From: Cochliopodium minus
Taxonomy: Eukaryota > Discosea > Himatismenida > Cochliopodiidae
Length of the DNA stretch: 22,865 nucleotides
Assembly: GCA_024220525.1 (NCBI GenBank)
Contig: JAMYWO010000094.1
Span: 58,962-81,826 of the forward strand
Direction of reading: 5' to 3'
Part shown: piece after piece, positions 9,535 through 18,726 of the stretch
How the letters are laid out: each line of letters starts with the position of its first letter
Position numbering within the stretch: the stretch's first letter is position 1
Notes under the pieces: generated by a model
Told to the model about the DNA's origin: nothing
What the model saw: only the letters and a program-made list of their open reading frames with translations
The model's database searches: none
Made by a program: the position numbers and the translations under genes

Positions 9535-10668
9535 ATCAATGAAACATTTGTATTTCCTTCTTGTGGTTTTTGATCTAAAATCAAACTTATATTTCCACTC
9601 AATGTAACACATCCTGAAACATTTAATGCAGCTATTATATTTTAATGAATTAATGAATTAATTGAAAATTAAATTAAAATTAAATAAACATTGAAAAATT
9701 ACCATTTTTGTTTGAATTATTTAAAACAACAACAATAGTTGTGTTGGATGATTGATTAAAATTTCCTTGAATAGTTATTGTTGATTGATTTAAAGTGAGA
9801 GATTCTGTTATTTCTAAATTTCCACCAATAACAACAGTTGTTTGATTCAAAGAAGTTGTTTGAGAAATAATGGTTGTGGTATTTGGAGATAAAGGAGCGA
9901 AAGAATATCCCCAAACATTATCATTCACATTCAAAACACAACTTATGTTGAAAAGAGATTGATCTAAAATTATTCCATTCATTCCACAATTTTCACAATT
10001 CAAAACTTTGTACAAACAATTTGGAGAAGGAAAAATAGTTGAAGGAGGAGAAGTCGAAGGGATATTAGCGGGTGGTATTTCTGTTGATGGAGTTAGAGTA
10101 GAAGGGATTAAAGTGGAAGGAATTTTTGTGGAAGGTGTCAAAGTCGAAGGAGTAAAAGTAGATGGAGAAGAAGTGGAAGGTGTAAATGTTGATGGAATTT
10201 CTGTTGATGGAGTTAGAGTGGAAGGAATCAGAGTAGAAGGAATTTCTGTGGAAGGTGTCAACGTTGAGGGAGTAAAAGTGGAAGGAGACGTGGTGGATGG
10301 AGGTGTTGTAGTCGGAGGCAACGTAAAAGAACATCCACTTGAACAATTACAACTCCCATATGTATAAGGAATTTCTATGAAAAAATATTTAAAAAAAAAA
10401 TTTAGAATTATTGAAAATAAAAAATAACTAATAAGAACTATAATTTACCAATTTTTAAATTATCTCCATTCCATATATTTGCTTGGTCATAATTGTTGGA
10501 TATATTACTATATAAATTGTCGCAAATAAATCCGGTTGGGGTTGAAGAGTCTAAACAGCTTCCATTTCCTATTGCAGAAACTGTAGTATTCAAATCGCTG
10601 TTGTAATAGACATTTGAGAAATTACAATTTTGAGGAATTGAGCTTAAACTTCCATCTACCAAATAAAT

Positions 10669-10699
<31 letters not shown>

Positions 10700-12167
10700 T
10701 TTAAACCTGTTATTCTCCCTAATAAAAAATGATATGAAAAATAAAAAATAACAAAAAAATTGATTTGGAAATCTAAACCAACAATAGAACCACAATTAGA
10801 TGAACAAACAATATTATTTGAAGAATAAGAACTTGACATAAAAGAAGAACCAAGTCCATAGTACTGATAAAGACCAATTAATCCTCCAACTTGCAAAGAT
10901 CCACTAACCTGTTCTCAAAAAAATAAATAAGTAAAAAAAAAAAAACTTTTTGGTTACATTTGCTCTCGAATAACAATTTGACACGTTTTGGTTTTTCAAT
11001 GAAGCCTCAAAATATCCTTTAAATATTAATAAAATAAACTTTTTTTATAAAAATTTTATAAAATAATCTTACCTACCAAACCACCCACTTGATTATTGCC
11101 AGCTATTGTCACAGTTGACTTTATATAACAACTCGACAAACTTGTATCTATTGAATGAGAAATTAAACCTCCTATTTCATTATTAAGAGAAACCATTTTT
11201 CCATTACTAACTCCACTATTTGCAATGCTACTACTTTCAGAGTATCCAGCAAATCCCCCTTTTAAAAAAAATTAATAGAATATTTGATTCTCATTAGTTT
11301 TGGCTCCAAAAAAAATTTTTTTTACCAACACTACTTTTTGCATAAACAATTTGAATGTTTGGGTTTGAAGGAAATCCAAGATTGTAACAGTAATTAAGAT
11401 TTAATTTCTTTCCAAATCTTTTTTTGTGAATTTGAATTAATAAAAAATAAAAAAGCATATGATTACCCAACTAATCCTCCAACATCTAAATAAAAAAACA
11501 AAATTATCTTGATAATTATCTAACAAAATTATAAATTATATTTTATACTATTATATTTTGGAGCATCCACAATGGTATTTTGGATGATTGAATTTGAGAT
11601 ACTGAAATTTGTCGAATAACCAACAATTCCTCCAACATAATTTGCAAATAAAGATAATGATGTTGCATTTATGATATTGCTCTTTGATGGTGTGGATGTA
11701 TTGAAGATGACTGAATCTAAAATACAATTATCACATACTCCAAATAAAAGAGCAACATAATCTCCATTGGATTCAACATAAAAATCGATAAAGCTTATAT
11801 TCTTCACTTCAGCATTTAATCCCCATGAAAATATACCGGTATAATTTGATGATGTGATTATATTCAAATTATAAACACTATGTCCTCCTCCATTTAAACT
11901 CCCTTTTTATATTTTTGCGGTTGATTAATTTATAATTTTGAACGCGGAACTTTAAATTATTCAAATATTACCAAGGAATGGATTTGTCTCATTGCCTATC
12001 GGCCGAAAATTTGGGATGGAAGAACAATTAATATCTTGGGAAAGAGAATAATCGATACTAACATTGTCCGAAATATTTTGAAGATCAGTGCAAGATGATA
12101 TTAATTGCATTGAAACAAAATAGATAGAAGAAAATAATAGAATGAAAAATAACGATAATTTCTTCAT
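9535..12167 (-). CDS. GLUG/beta-helix surface protein, copy 3 (3' end missing)
   Basis: Exons in transcript order: 12167-11972, 11902-11549, 11485-11467, 11417-11326, 11258-11073, 11016-10958, 10908-10779, 10718-10707, 10655-10449, 10374-9703, 9631-9535 (cut by the N). The first nine exons and their introns match copy 2 at a constant offset of 3657 and give the same signal peptide, beta-helix and microexons. Exon 10 has the same length (672 nt) as in copy 2 but a different PST stalk and scattered substitutions in the domain that follows. The final transmembrane exon is not in the sequence. Inferred to be a secreted, membrane-anchored adhesin or recognition protein like copy 2. Confidence 0.88.
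10030..10320 (-). repeat. Pro-Ser-Thr stalk repeats, copy 3
   Basis: About 18 units of 15 bp coding PST plus two residues. Compared with copy 2, unit types are shuffled (PSTLI and PSTKI in new places) and one unit has lost its serine (PPANI). The stalk therefore turns over faster than the flanking domains. Confidence 0.8.
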
Positions 12168-12475
12168 TTTTTTTTTTTATCTTTTAATTCAAAACAGTTG
12201 TGAAATGCATATGATTATTTTTATAAATATAATAGATACCTCTCAACTTTTTGCAATGTCCAGATTTAGTCAATTGAAATGTTCCAAAGAATTGGATCAG
12301 GCCTTCCCAAAATTAATCGACTATTTCCATAATTTTAATCAATAAAAAATCTAATAATTTTTCAACTAATTTTTTATAATTGCAAAATTAGAGAGTAAAG
12401 AAATAAAGATTTTATTGAAATTACACCTTATTACAAAAATTGAATATTTAAATATATCTCATATATATGACTGCA
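12168..12475. promoter_or_regulatory. 5' flank of copy 3
   Basis: Homologous to 8511-8808 at both ends but with an unrelated middle (about 12298-12380). Presumed promoter of copy 3. The plus strand carries a short open frame (SRFSQLKCSKELDQAFPKL) ending in TAA near 12345. The matching stretch of copy 2 keeps the first half of it. Confidence 0.45.
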
Positions 12476-12731
12476 CATTCCAAAATAATTCAATATTCCT
12501 TTTTTAATCTGTATGTGCAATCAACAAAAAAGATATTTAGAAGATTCAATCAAGAAATAGAAGAAATAATTCTTTTGTAGAACAATTAAAAATGATTAAA
12601 CATATCTGATAAAATCCTTTCCACTTGTATTTTTTTTTGACTGAATTGAATTAAAATAAATAAAAATTGAAAAATTAACGGAACTAGTAATTAGCAACAG
12701 AAATGCAATTTTTTATATTGATTTTTATTTT
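12476..12731. other. Intergenic, nothing recognised
   Basis: AT-rich DNA between the promoter of copy 3 and the stop codon of the next minus-strand gene. No ORF with coding-like composition, RNA gene or repeat was seen. Confidence 0.4.
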
Positions 12732-13945
12732 TTATTTTTTTACGTTTTCAAGAACACTTAGTTCGTGATTCAAACTTTTTGTTATGTTGTGAATATCATT
12801 AACTTGGATTAACCTCATCAAATTCACAGCAACCATCTGTCCTTCCTCATCCAAAAATAAATACAAAAATATGATAAAAATAAAAAAATAAATAAATAAA
12901 ATAAAAATAAATAAAAATAAAAATTATGAGACAAAAAATTAATTAAAAATAATAAATACAAAAATAAATAAGGAATAAAAATTTATAAAATAAATATGAC
13001 AAAAATAAATAAAAAAATAAAAAATAAAAAATAAAAAATAAATAAATAAAAAATAAAAAATAATGAAATAATACAAAAATATAATATTTTTATTTTTATT
13101 ACTATCGTTGTTAAACACATTGTCAAAAAAGATAACATCCTGAATTTCAAGGGGATCGATATTGGTTTGGGAGAAAACTTGTTCTCTTTGCAAGCCTTGA
13201 GGAGAAGACCAGAGAACCTGTTGTGATTCTTTTCGGAGACAAGACAACTTGAGCTGCTTGTCTCCTTCGTACTTGAAAAAGAGCCCATTTTCTGATTCGT
13301 TGTGGAAATCCCTTTGTGGAGAGTTCTAAAACTTTGGTGGAGTTTTATGTTTTGGATGACATTTTTTAGCATAAGTAATAAACCGACCCTGTTTTGGCTA
13401 AATAATTTTTTATAAATAAATTATAAATATAAATTTTATTGTAAATAAATTGTGTTTAATTAATTTTTTAATTGAAAAATTAATTTATAACAAAAATATT
13501 TAAGAAATTTATTTCTTTTTTATTCATAAAATATTTCATTAATAATTCACTTTTATAAATTCAACTCTCGAATTAATGTAATTTAATTGATGGAAGAAAT
13601 TATTTTTTTGAAGAAAATTTAAAAGTATTATTCTAAAAGATTGAAATATTTTTGTTGACGTTTCTTTATTTAAAAAATTGTTGATTTCATTTATTAAATA
13701 CAAAATTTTTGTTTTTTTTTTTTTACCATTGATACAGAGCCAATGTTTTTCCTTTGTTGGAATGCTTCAGTTTTGAAACTTTTGTCAATAATTGAATTTC
13801 TTGGAGGAAAGGAAATATTGCTGCACCACCTTCATCATTTGTGGCTCGTCGAGATGTTGTAAGCCTGGAATATTTCCTCTTGTTCTGATATTTTGAATTT
13901 TTTGGGTCTGAATTTGTTTCCAGATTGTTTGAATGATGATAAATT
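12732..13945 (-). CDS. Multi-exon gene of unknown function, 5' structure uncertain
   Basis: Best-supported exons are 13325-13103 and 12841-12732, joined A|GA in phase 1 and ending in TAA. They read NSPQRDFHNESENGLFFKYE, then EIQDVIFFDNVFNND, then RQMVAVNLMRLIQVNDIHN and a Lys-ending C-terminus. This frame has better amino-acid balance than the longer open frame over the same exon (Met at 13372). A preceding exon, 13945-13727, is bounded by good splice sites and is exactly 73 codons long. In the frame that joins it in phase it has two adjacent TGA codons; a second frame stays open through the whole stretch but joins the less convincing frame downstream. The gene may be mis-modelled or damaged. 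No family was recognised; the product seems soluble and charged. Confidence 0.45.
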
Positions 13946-14555
13946 CTAATCAAATTAAATTTTAAAAAAATAATTAAAAATAAAAGATCGAATTTAAAGT
14001 AATTTCGAGTAATTTTAAATTTATATTGATTTATATATTTTTTATTGAGATTCATCATTCATCTATGTTTTTGATATTTTATAAAATATTTTGTATAATT
14101 TGATTGAACTTTTTATAATTGATTGAAATGATTTTCCAAAATTTTTTTGGGGATGCTAATTGTAAGAATGAGAAATATTTGTAAAGAATTTTATATTTCT
14201 AAATCAAAAGGTTTTGAATATAATTCCCTTTTTGAGGAAAGGGATATTTCTTCTTTTGTTTATTCACCATGAAAAGTCTTTTTGTTTGGAATTCTAAAAT
14301 ATTCTATCTTTCATCGTTATTCCACTCATTGGCATTTGCATTTCTGAACTCAATGACTCATATTTTATTGAATAAAGTTTTCTTTGTTCATTTTTTTTTT
14401 TATTTTGAAGTATTTGCTGATTTTTTTTGGATATGGACAATAATAGATTCATTTAGACATCCATTTATTAAAGTATTCATTTTATTCTTTGTTTCTTTCA
14501 AATATATCTTTTCATTTATGGATAGATAGTAGTATCATACATTATAAAAAAAAAA
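13946..14555. other. Intergenic, no convincing gene
   Basis: AT-rich DNA between the uncertain minus-strand gene and the LRR gene. It holds an 86-codon plus-strand frame (14269-14529) of mostly Phe, Ile and Leu, with no A-run before its ATG. I regard this as a chance frame in T-rich DNA. Confidence 0.4.
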
Positions 14556-15654
14556 ATGGATATTAAATTGTTTTCACGTGATAATAAAATAAATCGAAAA
14601 TTGTTAAAAATAAATGGTCACTTTGCAATTGTTTTTTTGAATGAAATACAAAAAATAAATAATATGGAAATGGATGAACTACATAAAATTTTGTTTGAAT
14701 TTATAAAAATAAATTCTACTTTAACTCATTTTTAGGAAATATATTTTTGGAAAAAATAGTTTTAAGTATTTATCCGATTGCTTAAAAACAAATTCTTCTA
14801 TAACTTCAATAGATTTTTCTTTAAATAAAATTGGAAATGAAGGAGCAAAGTATTTATCTGATTGCTTAAAAACAAACTCTTCTATAACTTCGATTGATCT
14901 TTGTGGAAATAATATTGGAAATGAAGAAGCAAAGTATTTATCTGATTGCTTAAAAATAAATTCTACCCTAACTTCAATTAATCTTTCTCGAAACTTAATT
15001 GGAAAAGAAGGAGCAGAGTATTTATCTGATTGCTTAAAAATAAATTCTTCTATAACTTCAATTGATCTTTCTATAAATGATATTGGAAATGAAGGAGCAA
15101 AGTATTTATCTGATTGCTTAAAAATAAATTCTTCTATAACTTCAATTGATCTTTCTCGAAACTTAATTGGAAATGAAGGAGCAAAGTATTTATCTGATTG
15201 CTTAAAAATAAATTCTTCTATAACTTCAATTGATCTTTCTATAAATGATATTGGAAATGAAGGAGCAGAGTATTTATCTGATTGCTTAAAAATAAATTCT
15301 ACCCTAACTTCAATTAGTCTTAATGGTAATAAAATATCAAATGAAGGAGCTCATTTTTTGTTTGAGTCATTGAAATCCAATGTTACATTGACAGAAATAA
15401 ATCTGAAATTTTTTACTATTGACAAAGAATTATTGAATGAAATCAAAAAGATTTTGAATAAAAACAAAAATATAGGAAAAAAGATAAAATTAGAGAAAAA
15501 CAAATTAAAAGATGAAATAAAAAAAGAATATGAAAAGAGGTTCAAACAACTTGAAGAAGAAAATCTTAATCTAAAAAGATTAATTGAAAATTTGATATGT
15601 AAAAAAGACAACCAAACGGAAATATTTGAAAGGATAGAAAATATATACTTTTAA
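14556..15654 (+). CDS. Leucine-rich-repeat (RNase-inhibitor type) protein with C-terminal coiled coil; frame break near 5' end
   Basis: An A-run precedes the ATG at 14556, which opens 59 codons ending INSTLTHF and a TAG at 14733. A second frame, coding from about 14737 to the TAA at 15652, carries eight LRRs of 28 residues, consensus YLSDCLKINSSITSIDLS then xNxIGNEGAK. These are the LRR_RI/NLR-like type, curved protein-binding scaffolds. From about 15440 follows a Lys/Glu-rich coiled coil (KLEKNKLKDEIKKEYEKRF, LEEENLNLKRLIENL). The 59-codon piece ends in what looks like the start of another LRR, so the two frames probably belong to one gene. They are parted either by a small deletion with frameshift (pseudogene or sequence error) or by a short intron ending TTTTTAG at 14735 (a GT in fitting phase exists near 14690). 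The DNA repeats are nearly identical, so the array is young. Confidence 0.75.
14767..15438 (+). repeat. Eight tandem 84-bp repeats within the LRR gene
   Basis: Units start at 14767, 14851, 14935, 15019, 15103, 15187, 15271 and 15355, exactly 84 bp apart. Each codes one 28-residue LRR. Inner units differ by only a few bases (variants SINDIGNEG, SRNLIGNEG), while the last diverges and leads into the coiled coil. This is consistent with recent expansion by unequal exchange. Confidence 0.9.
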
Positions 15655-15735
15655 AAAAACATACAAATTTTGTTTGTATGATTTGGTTTTGTTGAATACA
15701 GTGAAAAGCAGTCAAAATTTTCCTCATACAAAAAA

Positions 15736-16026
15736 ATGAAATTAAAAATTAAAAAAAAACTAATCTTTTTGTTGATATATTTTGTTTTTATGGGAGATAA
15801 AGATTCTTCATTCTTAATATCCTTCATTCTTTTTGGAATTTGTCAATTTTCATTTGGAAGAAATAAAAGTATATTAAAATTCAAAAAAGATCCATATATT
15901 TCTCAATCATTGATCAAAAAAACCATTTTTATGTCCTATCTTTCAAAAAAGAAAAATTTATTAGGGATGATGCTCTGCATTCACATCAAACCTTCTTTAT
16001 TCTTTCTTATTGAATTACTCTTTTAA
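15736..16026 (+). CDS. Possible small protein with hydrophobic N-terminus
   Basis: A 96-codon frame opens with an ATG right after an A-run, as the genuine genes here do. The N-terminus is basic then hydrophobic (KKKLIFLLIYFVFMG), like a signal peptide or anchor, and a second hydrophobic stretch follows (FLISFILFGICQFSFG). No domain is recognised. The high Ile, Phe, Lys and Leu content is also what chance frames give in this AT-rich DNA. Confidence 0.22.
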   Translation: MKLKIKKKLIFLLIYFVFMGDKDSSFLISFILFGICQFSFGRNKSILKFKKDPYISQSLIKKTIFMSYLSKKKNLLGMMLCIHIKPSLFFLIELLF

Positions 16027-16389
16027 GGATTTCTCAAACAAACTATGAGATCATCATTTTATAGTACAATGGATTAATTCTTCAACCTAGGACTTACAGC
16101 AATTGAGTTATTCATTTTAAAACAAAGAAATTATAAAAATTGGGTTGCGATTTTGATGAAATATTATCAATCTTTTTCTTTTTAGTTTGTATTTATTTTT
16201 CTTAATAAAAATGTGCTCAAATATACTTTAATAGACACCAAACAAAAACGCACAATTCAGAATTTTTTTTAAATTGAGTCCAGTTTCTTCATTTTTTTAT
16301 TTTTTGCTATTAAATTATAACTGCATTTCACCACTGTAGAAAATAATAATAAATAGATAATTACAATTTCGTTTTAAAATCCAACAAAG
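16027..16389. other. Intergenic, nothing recognised
   Basis: AT-rich spacer holding the presumed 3' end of the GTPase gene. No RNA gene or repeat was seen. Confidence 0.4.
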
Positions 16390-16977
16390 TTAAAAGATGT
16401 TGCAACTTTTTGATTTCTTTTTGATTCCCTTTGAATTAGAAGGAAATAAATGAGATCTTATAGCTTCATCAAATACTAGCTTCAAGTTCTTCTGAGTGAG
16501 AGCAGAACACTCAATATATTTCATTGCTCCTATCTCCTTGGACATTGCCAACCCTCTTTCATAAGTAACTGGTGCTATTTCCTTTTCTGCCAATTTTTGA
16601 ATTATATTGGGATCATCTCTCAAATCCAATTTGGTTCCAACAAGAATACACTTTGTGTTTGGCATATGGTGTCTTATTTCTGTCATCCATTTAGATTTCA
16701 CATTATCAAAAGAGATTGGAGAAATCAAAGAGAAACAAATCATGAAGACATCTGTTTGTGGATAGGACAATGGTCTCAATTTATCATAATCATCTTGTCC
16801 TGCAGTATCCCACAGTCCCAAGTTGATTGAATTTCCATCAACCATTACATTTGCATTAAAGTTATCGAACACTGTGGGGATATATTCTCCTGGAAAAGCA
16901 TTTGTTGTATAACTGATCAATAAGCAAGTTTTACCAACTGCTCCATCTCCTACTGCTACACATTTAACGTTTTGCAT
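16390..16977 (-). CDS. Rac/Rho-family small GTPase (195 aa, single exon)
   Basis: A complete Rho-family GTPase, a GTP-bound switch for actin, membrane and polarity control. The P-loop GDGAVGKT is at residues about 10-17, switch [10 protein letters not shown] about 32-40, DTAGQ at about 57-61 with switch II, and the G4 motif TKLD at about 115-118. A Rho-type insert ([20 protein letters not shown]) follows, then G5 ECSAL at about 157-161. The C-terminus is basic (KGIKKKSKS) and ends in the CAAX box CNIF, so prenylation and plasma-membrane targeting are expected. Gly12 and Gln61 equivalents are present, so it should hydrolyse GTP normally. Length and motifs are typical of Rac. Rac versus Cdc42 subtype cannot be fixed, though [14 protein letters not shown] and the insert are Rac-like. 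It has no introns and an A-run before the ATG. Confidence 0.97.
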   Translation of the reverse strand: MQNVKCVAVGDGAVGKTCLLISYTTNAFPGEYIPTVFDNFNANVMVDGNSINLGLWDTAGQDDYDKLRPLSYPQTDVFMICFSLISPISFDNVKSKWMTEIRHHMPNTKCILVGTKLDLRDDPNIIQKLAEKEIAPVTYERGLAMSKEIGAMKYIECSALTQKNLKLVFDEAIRSHLFPSNSKGIKKKSKSCNIF

Positions 16978-17350
16978 TTTTTTTTTTTAATCTTCTTTTT
17001 ATTATTTTCCATTTCATTTTAATTTAATTTTTTATTTCTAAAAATGGATTTTTATTTTAAAAAAAATTCAAATTGAATTAAAATAAAATAATTGAAAAAA
17101 AGAAAAATTATCTTCCAAAAATGAAATAAGATCCTATCCATTCACTTTTTGTATTGTTTTATTTTAATGATTTTTTTAATTTTAATAAAGGCGCCAAAAA
17201 TAAAATATCCATTTTTAACTCTTAAAAAAATCCAAAATATTGATATAATAAAAGAGTGTTTGATGGATTCATTAAACTTTTATTTCCTCTTCATTATTAA
17301 TAAATAAATATTTTTCATTGATTCCTATCCACATAGCATTACCACAAAAA
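16978..17350. other. Intergenic: promoter side of the GTPase gene
   Basis: AT-rich spacer of 373 bp between the GTPase start and the stop of the CX9C gene. Apart from the A-run at the GTPase ATG, no defined signal was recognised. Confidence 0.4.
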
Positions 17351-17653
17351 TTATAATTGATTCTTCCCTAAACATAAAAATAGTGAATTCTTTTCATTCT
17401 TGCAATTACCCTTATTTTTCTCACAATTATTAAATTGTTCAAATTCAGTTGGACATAGATTAGATGCAATACAATTTTGGTAAGATATTCCTATATTCTT
17501 GCAATTGGGAGGATAAAAATCTTTCAATCGTTTCATGTGGCATTCTGAGAGTTGATTGATGATATCTGAACAAAATGGGAATAAAGAGATGGATTTATCA
17601 GTTTCCATTTCAATCCCATTGATAGATTGTATCCTTTCAAATTTTCTTGCCAT
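17351..17653 (-). CDS. Quadruple CX9C (CHCH-type) small protein, NDUFA8-like candidate
   Basis: A 100-residue protein with eight cysteines forming four CX9C pairs: C28/C38, C51/C61, C67/C77 and C84/C94. CX9C pairs form helical hairpins closed by disulfides and are typical of proteins imported into the mitochondrial intermembrane space by the MIA40 relay. Four such pairs in one chain is the pattern of complex I subunit NDUFA8 (PGIV). The third pair, CPTEFEQFNNC, resembles the corresponding EF-containing pair of that family. It is shorter than animal NDUFA8 (about 170 residues) because the C-terminal extension is absent. There is no presequence, as usual for MIA40 clients. An A-run lies just before the ATG. 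Another CX9C assembly factor remains possible. Confidence 0.7.
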   Translation of the reverse strand: MARKFERIQSINGIEMETDKSISLFPFCSDIINQLSECHMKRLKDFYPPNCKNIGISYQNCIASNLCPTEFEQFNNCEKNKGNCKNEKNSLFLCLGKNQL

Positions 17654-17758
17654 CTTTTTTTATTTATATATTGAAAATATGAAAAGAACAAAATAGAAAT
17701 CCTAGTCAATGGTTGATCATTTAATGTCAATAAATATTTAATCTTATCTTTTTTTTTT

Positions 17759-18478
17759 TTAGTCTATTTGATAGAATAAAGAATAAATTTCGAAATATCC
17801 ATCATTTTTGGAGATCTCTTGAGCAGTATAACCATTATTGTTTTTCAATAAGATGTTGCATCTTCCACTATCAAGCAATAATTTTGCTAAATCATAATTA
17901 CCTTGTTTACATGCCAAATGCAATGCTGTGTTTGATAATTGATCAGATACATTCAAATCAAGCTTTTCAATATCCAATAATATCTTCAATTTCTCAACAT
18001 CTTTGTTTTCTATACATTCCAAAAGGATATATCTGTCATTCTCATCCTTTTGATTGATATCCAAGAATTTATTGTTTGATAGGAAATGAGATAGTTTGCT
18101 TGAATCGATGCTCTTCAGCAATTCAAACGAGATATACTTCAAATCTGATTCTGTAATATCATTCTTGTATTCAAGCATAAATAACTCGAATACATCGAAA
18201 TTAGAATAGATGCATATGGTACTCAATAAATCTCTTTTAGTGATTTTATCCATCTTTTTGTATAATCCTCTCAAATAGGATAGATCTGCTTTTCCTTCTA
18301 ATTTCAGGGATTCAATTATATCTTCACTCACATCTGATGTTCTTTCTCCTTCCATTATTTGATGGAAATTCTTCCAACTTTTGTAAATCACAAATGCAAA
18401 AAATGATACTCCCAATGCTAAACCTCCATATATTGTATATTTGATTTTTGAATTATCCTTCTTTAATTTGTTTGACAT
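17759..18478 (-). CDS. Membrane-anchored ankyrin-repeat protein (239 aa)
   Basis: A single-exon gene. Residues 1-13 are basic, and about 14-31 form one transmembrane helix (YGGLALGVSFFAFVIYKSW), suggesting an N-terminal signal anchor. A helical middle region without a known domain runs to about 135. Two to three ankyrin repeats follow at about 140-235: one weak (DENDRYILLECIENKDVEKL), then a clear one (SNTALHLACKQGNYDLAKLL) and a third (NNNGYTAQEISKNDGYFEI). Ankyrin repeats bind partner proteins; the anchor would place them at a membrane (ER, plasma or outer mitochondrial, not decidable here). It shares a divergent promoter region with CLPTM1. No orthologue was recognised. Confidence 0.85.
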   Translation of the reverse strand: MSNKLKKDNSKIKYTIYGGLALGVSFFAFVIYKSWKNFHQIMEGERTSDVSEDIIESLKLEGKADLSYLRGLYKKMDKITKRDLLSTICIYSNFDVFELFMLEYKNDITESDLKYISFELLKSIDSSKLSHFLSNNKFLDINQKDENDRYILLECIENKDVEKLKILLDIEKLDLNVSDQLSNTALHLACKQGNYDLAKLLLDSGRCNILLKNNNGYTAQEISKNDGYFEIYSLFYQID

Positions 18479-18726
18479 TTTTTTATAATTTATTTGAAAT
18501 CACTATTTGATAATCAACTAGTTGATCTTTTAAATTAATTTAAATTGTAACATTTTCTAAAGATTAAACAGCAATTCAATAAAATGATAAAGATGATTTT
18601 TTAAACAAGATTTTTTTCTTTTAGATTGAGATTTTTCATCCCACGTCATTATTTTTGATTCAAAATTTTTTGCACTATCATTCAACACTTTAAATTAAAA
18701 AAAAATTGTAAAGATATTTTGATTGA
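18479..18726. promoter_or_regulatory. Divergent promoter region between ANK (-) and CLPTM1 (+)
   Basis: This 248-bp AT-rich region must contain the 5' signals of both genes. The minus-strand ATG is preceded by an A-run. No specific element was recognised. Confidence 0.45.

Noticed and set aside
12983-13372. Longer minus-strand frame with a Met at 13372 and a presequence-like N-terminus
   Set aside because: An overlapping frame starting at an AG acceptor (13326) has better amino-acid balance and joins the last exon in phase; kept only as an alternative.
14269-14529. 86-codon plus-strand hydrophobic ORF
   Set aside because: Composition is what T-rich DNA gives by chance, its ATG lacks the A-run seen at real starts, and it has no domain.
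16040-16120. Possible tRNA-like segment
   Set aside because: No acceptor-stem pairing and no T-arm GGTTCGA-type sequence could be found. No tRNA, rRNA or CRISPR array was seen anywhere in the window.
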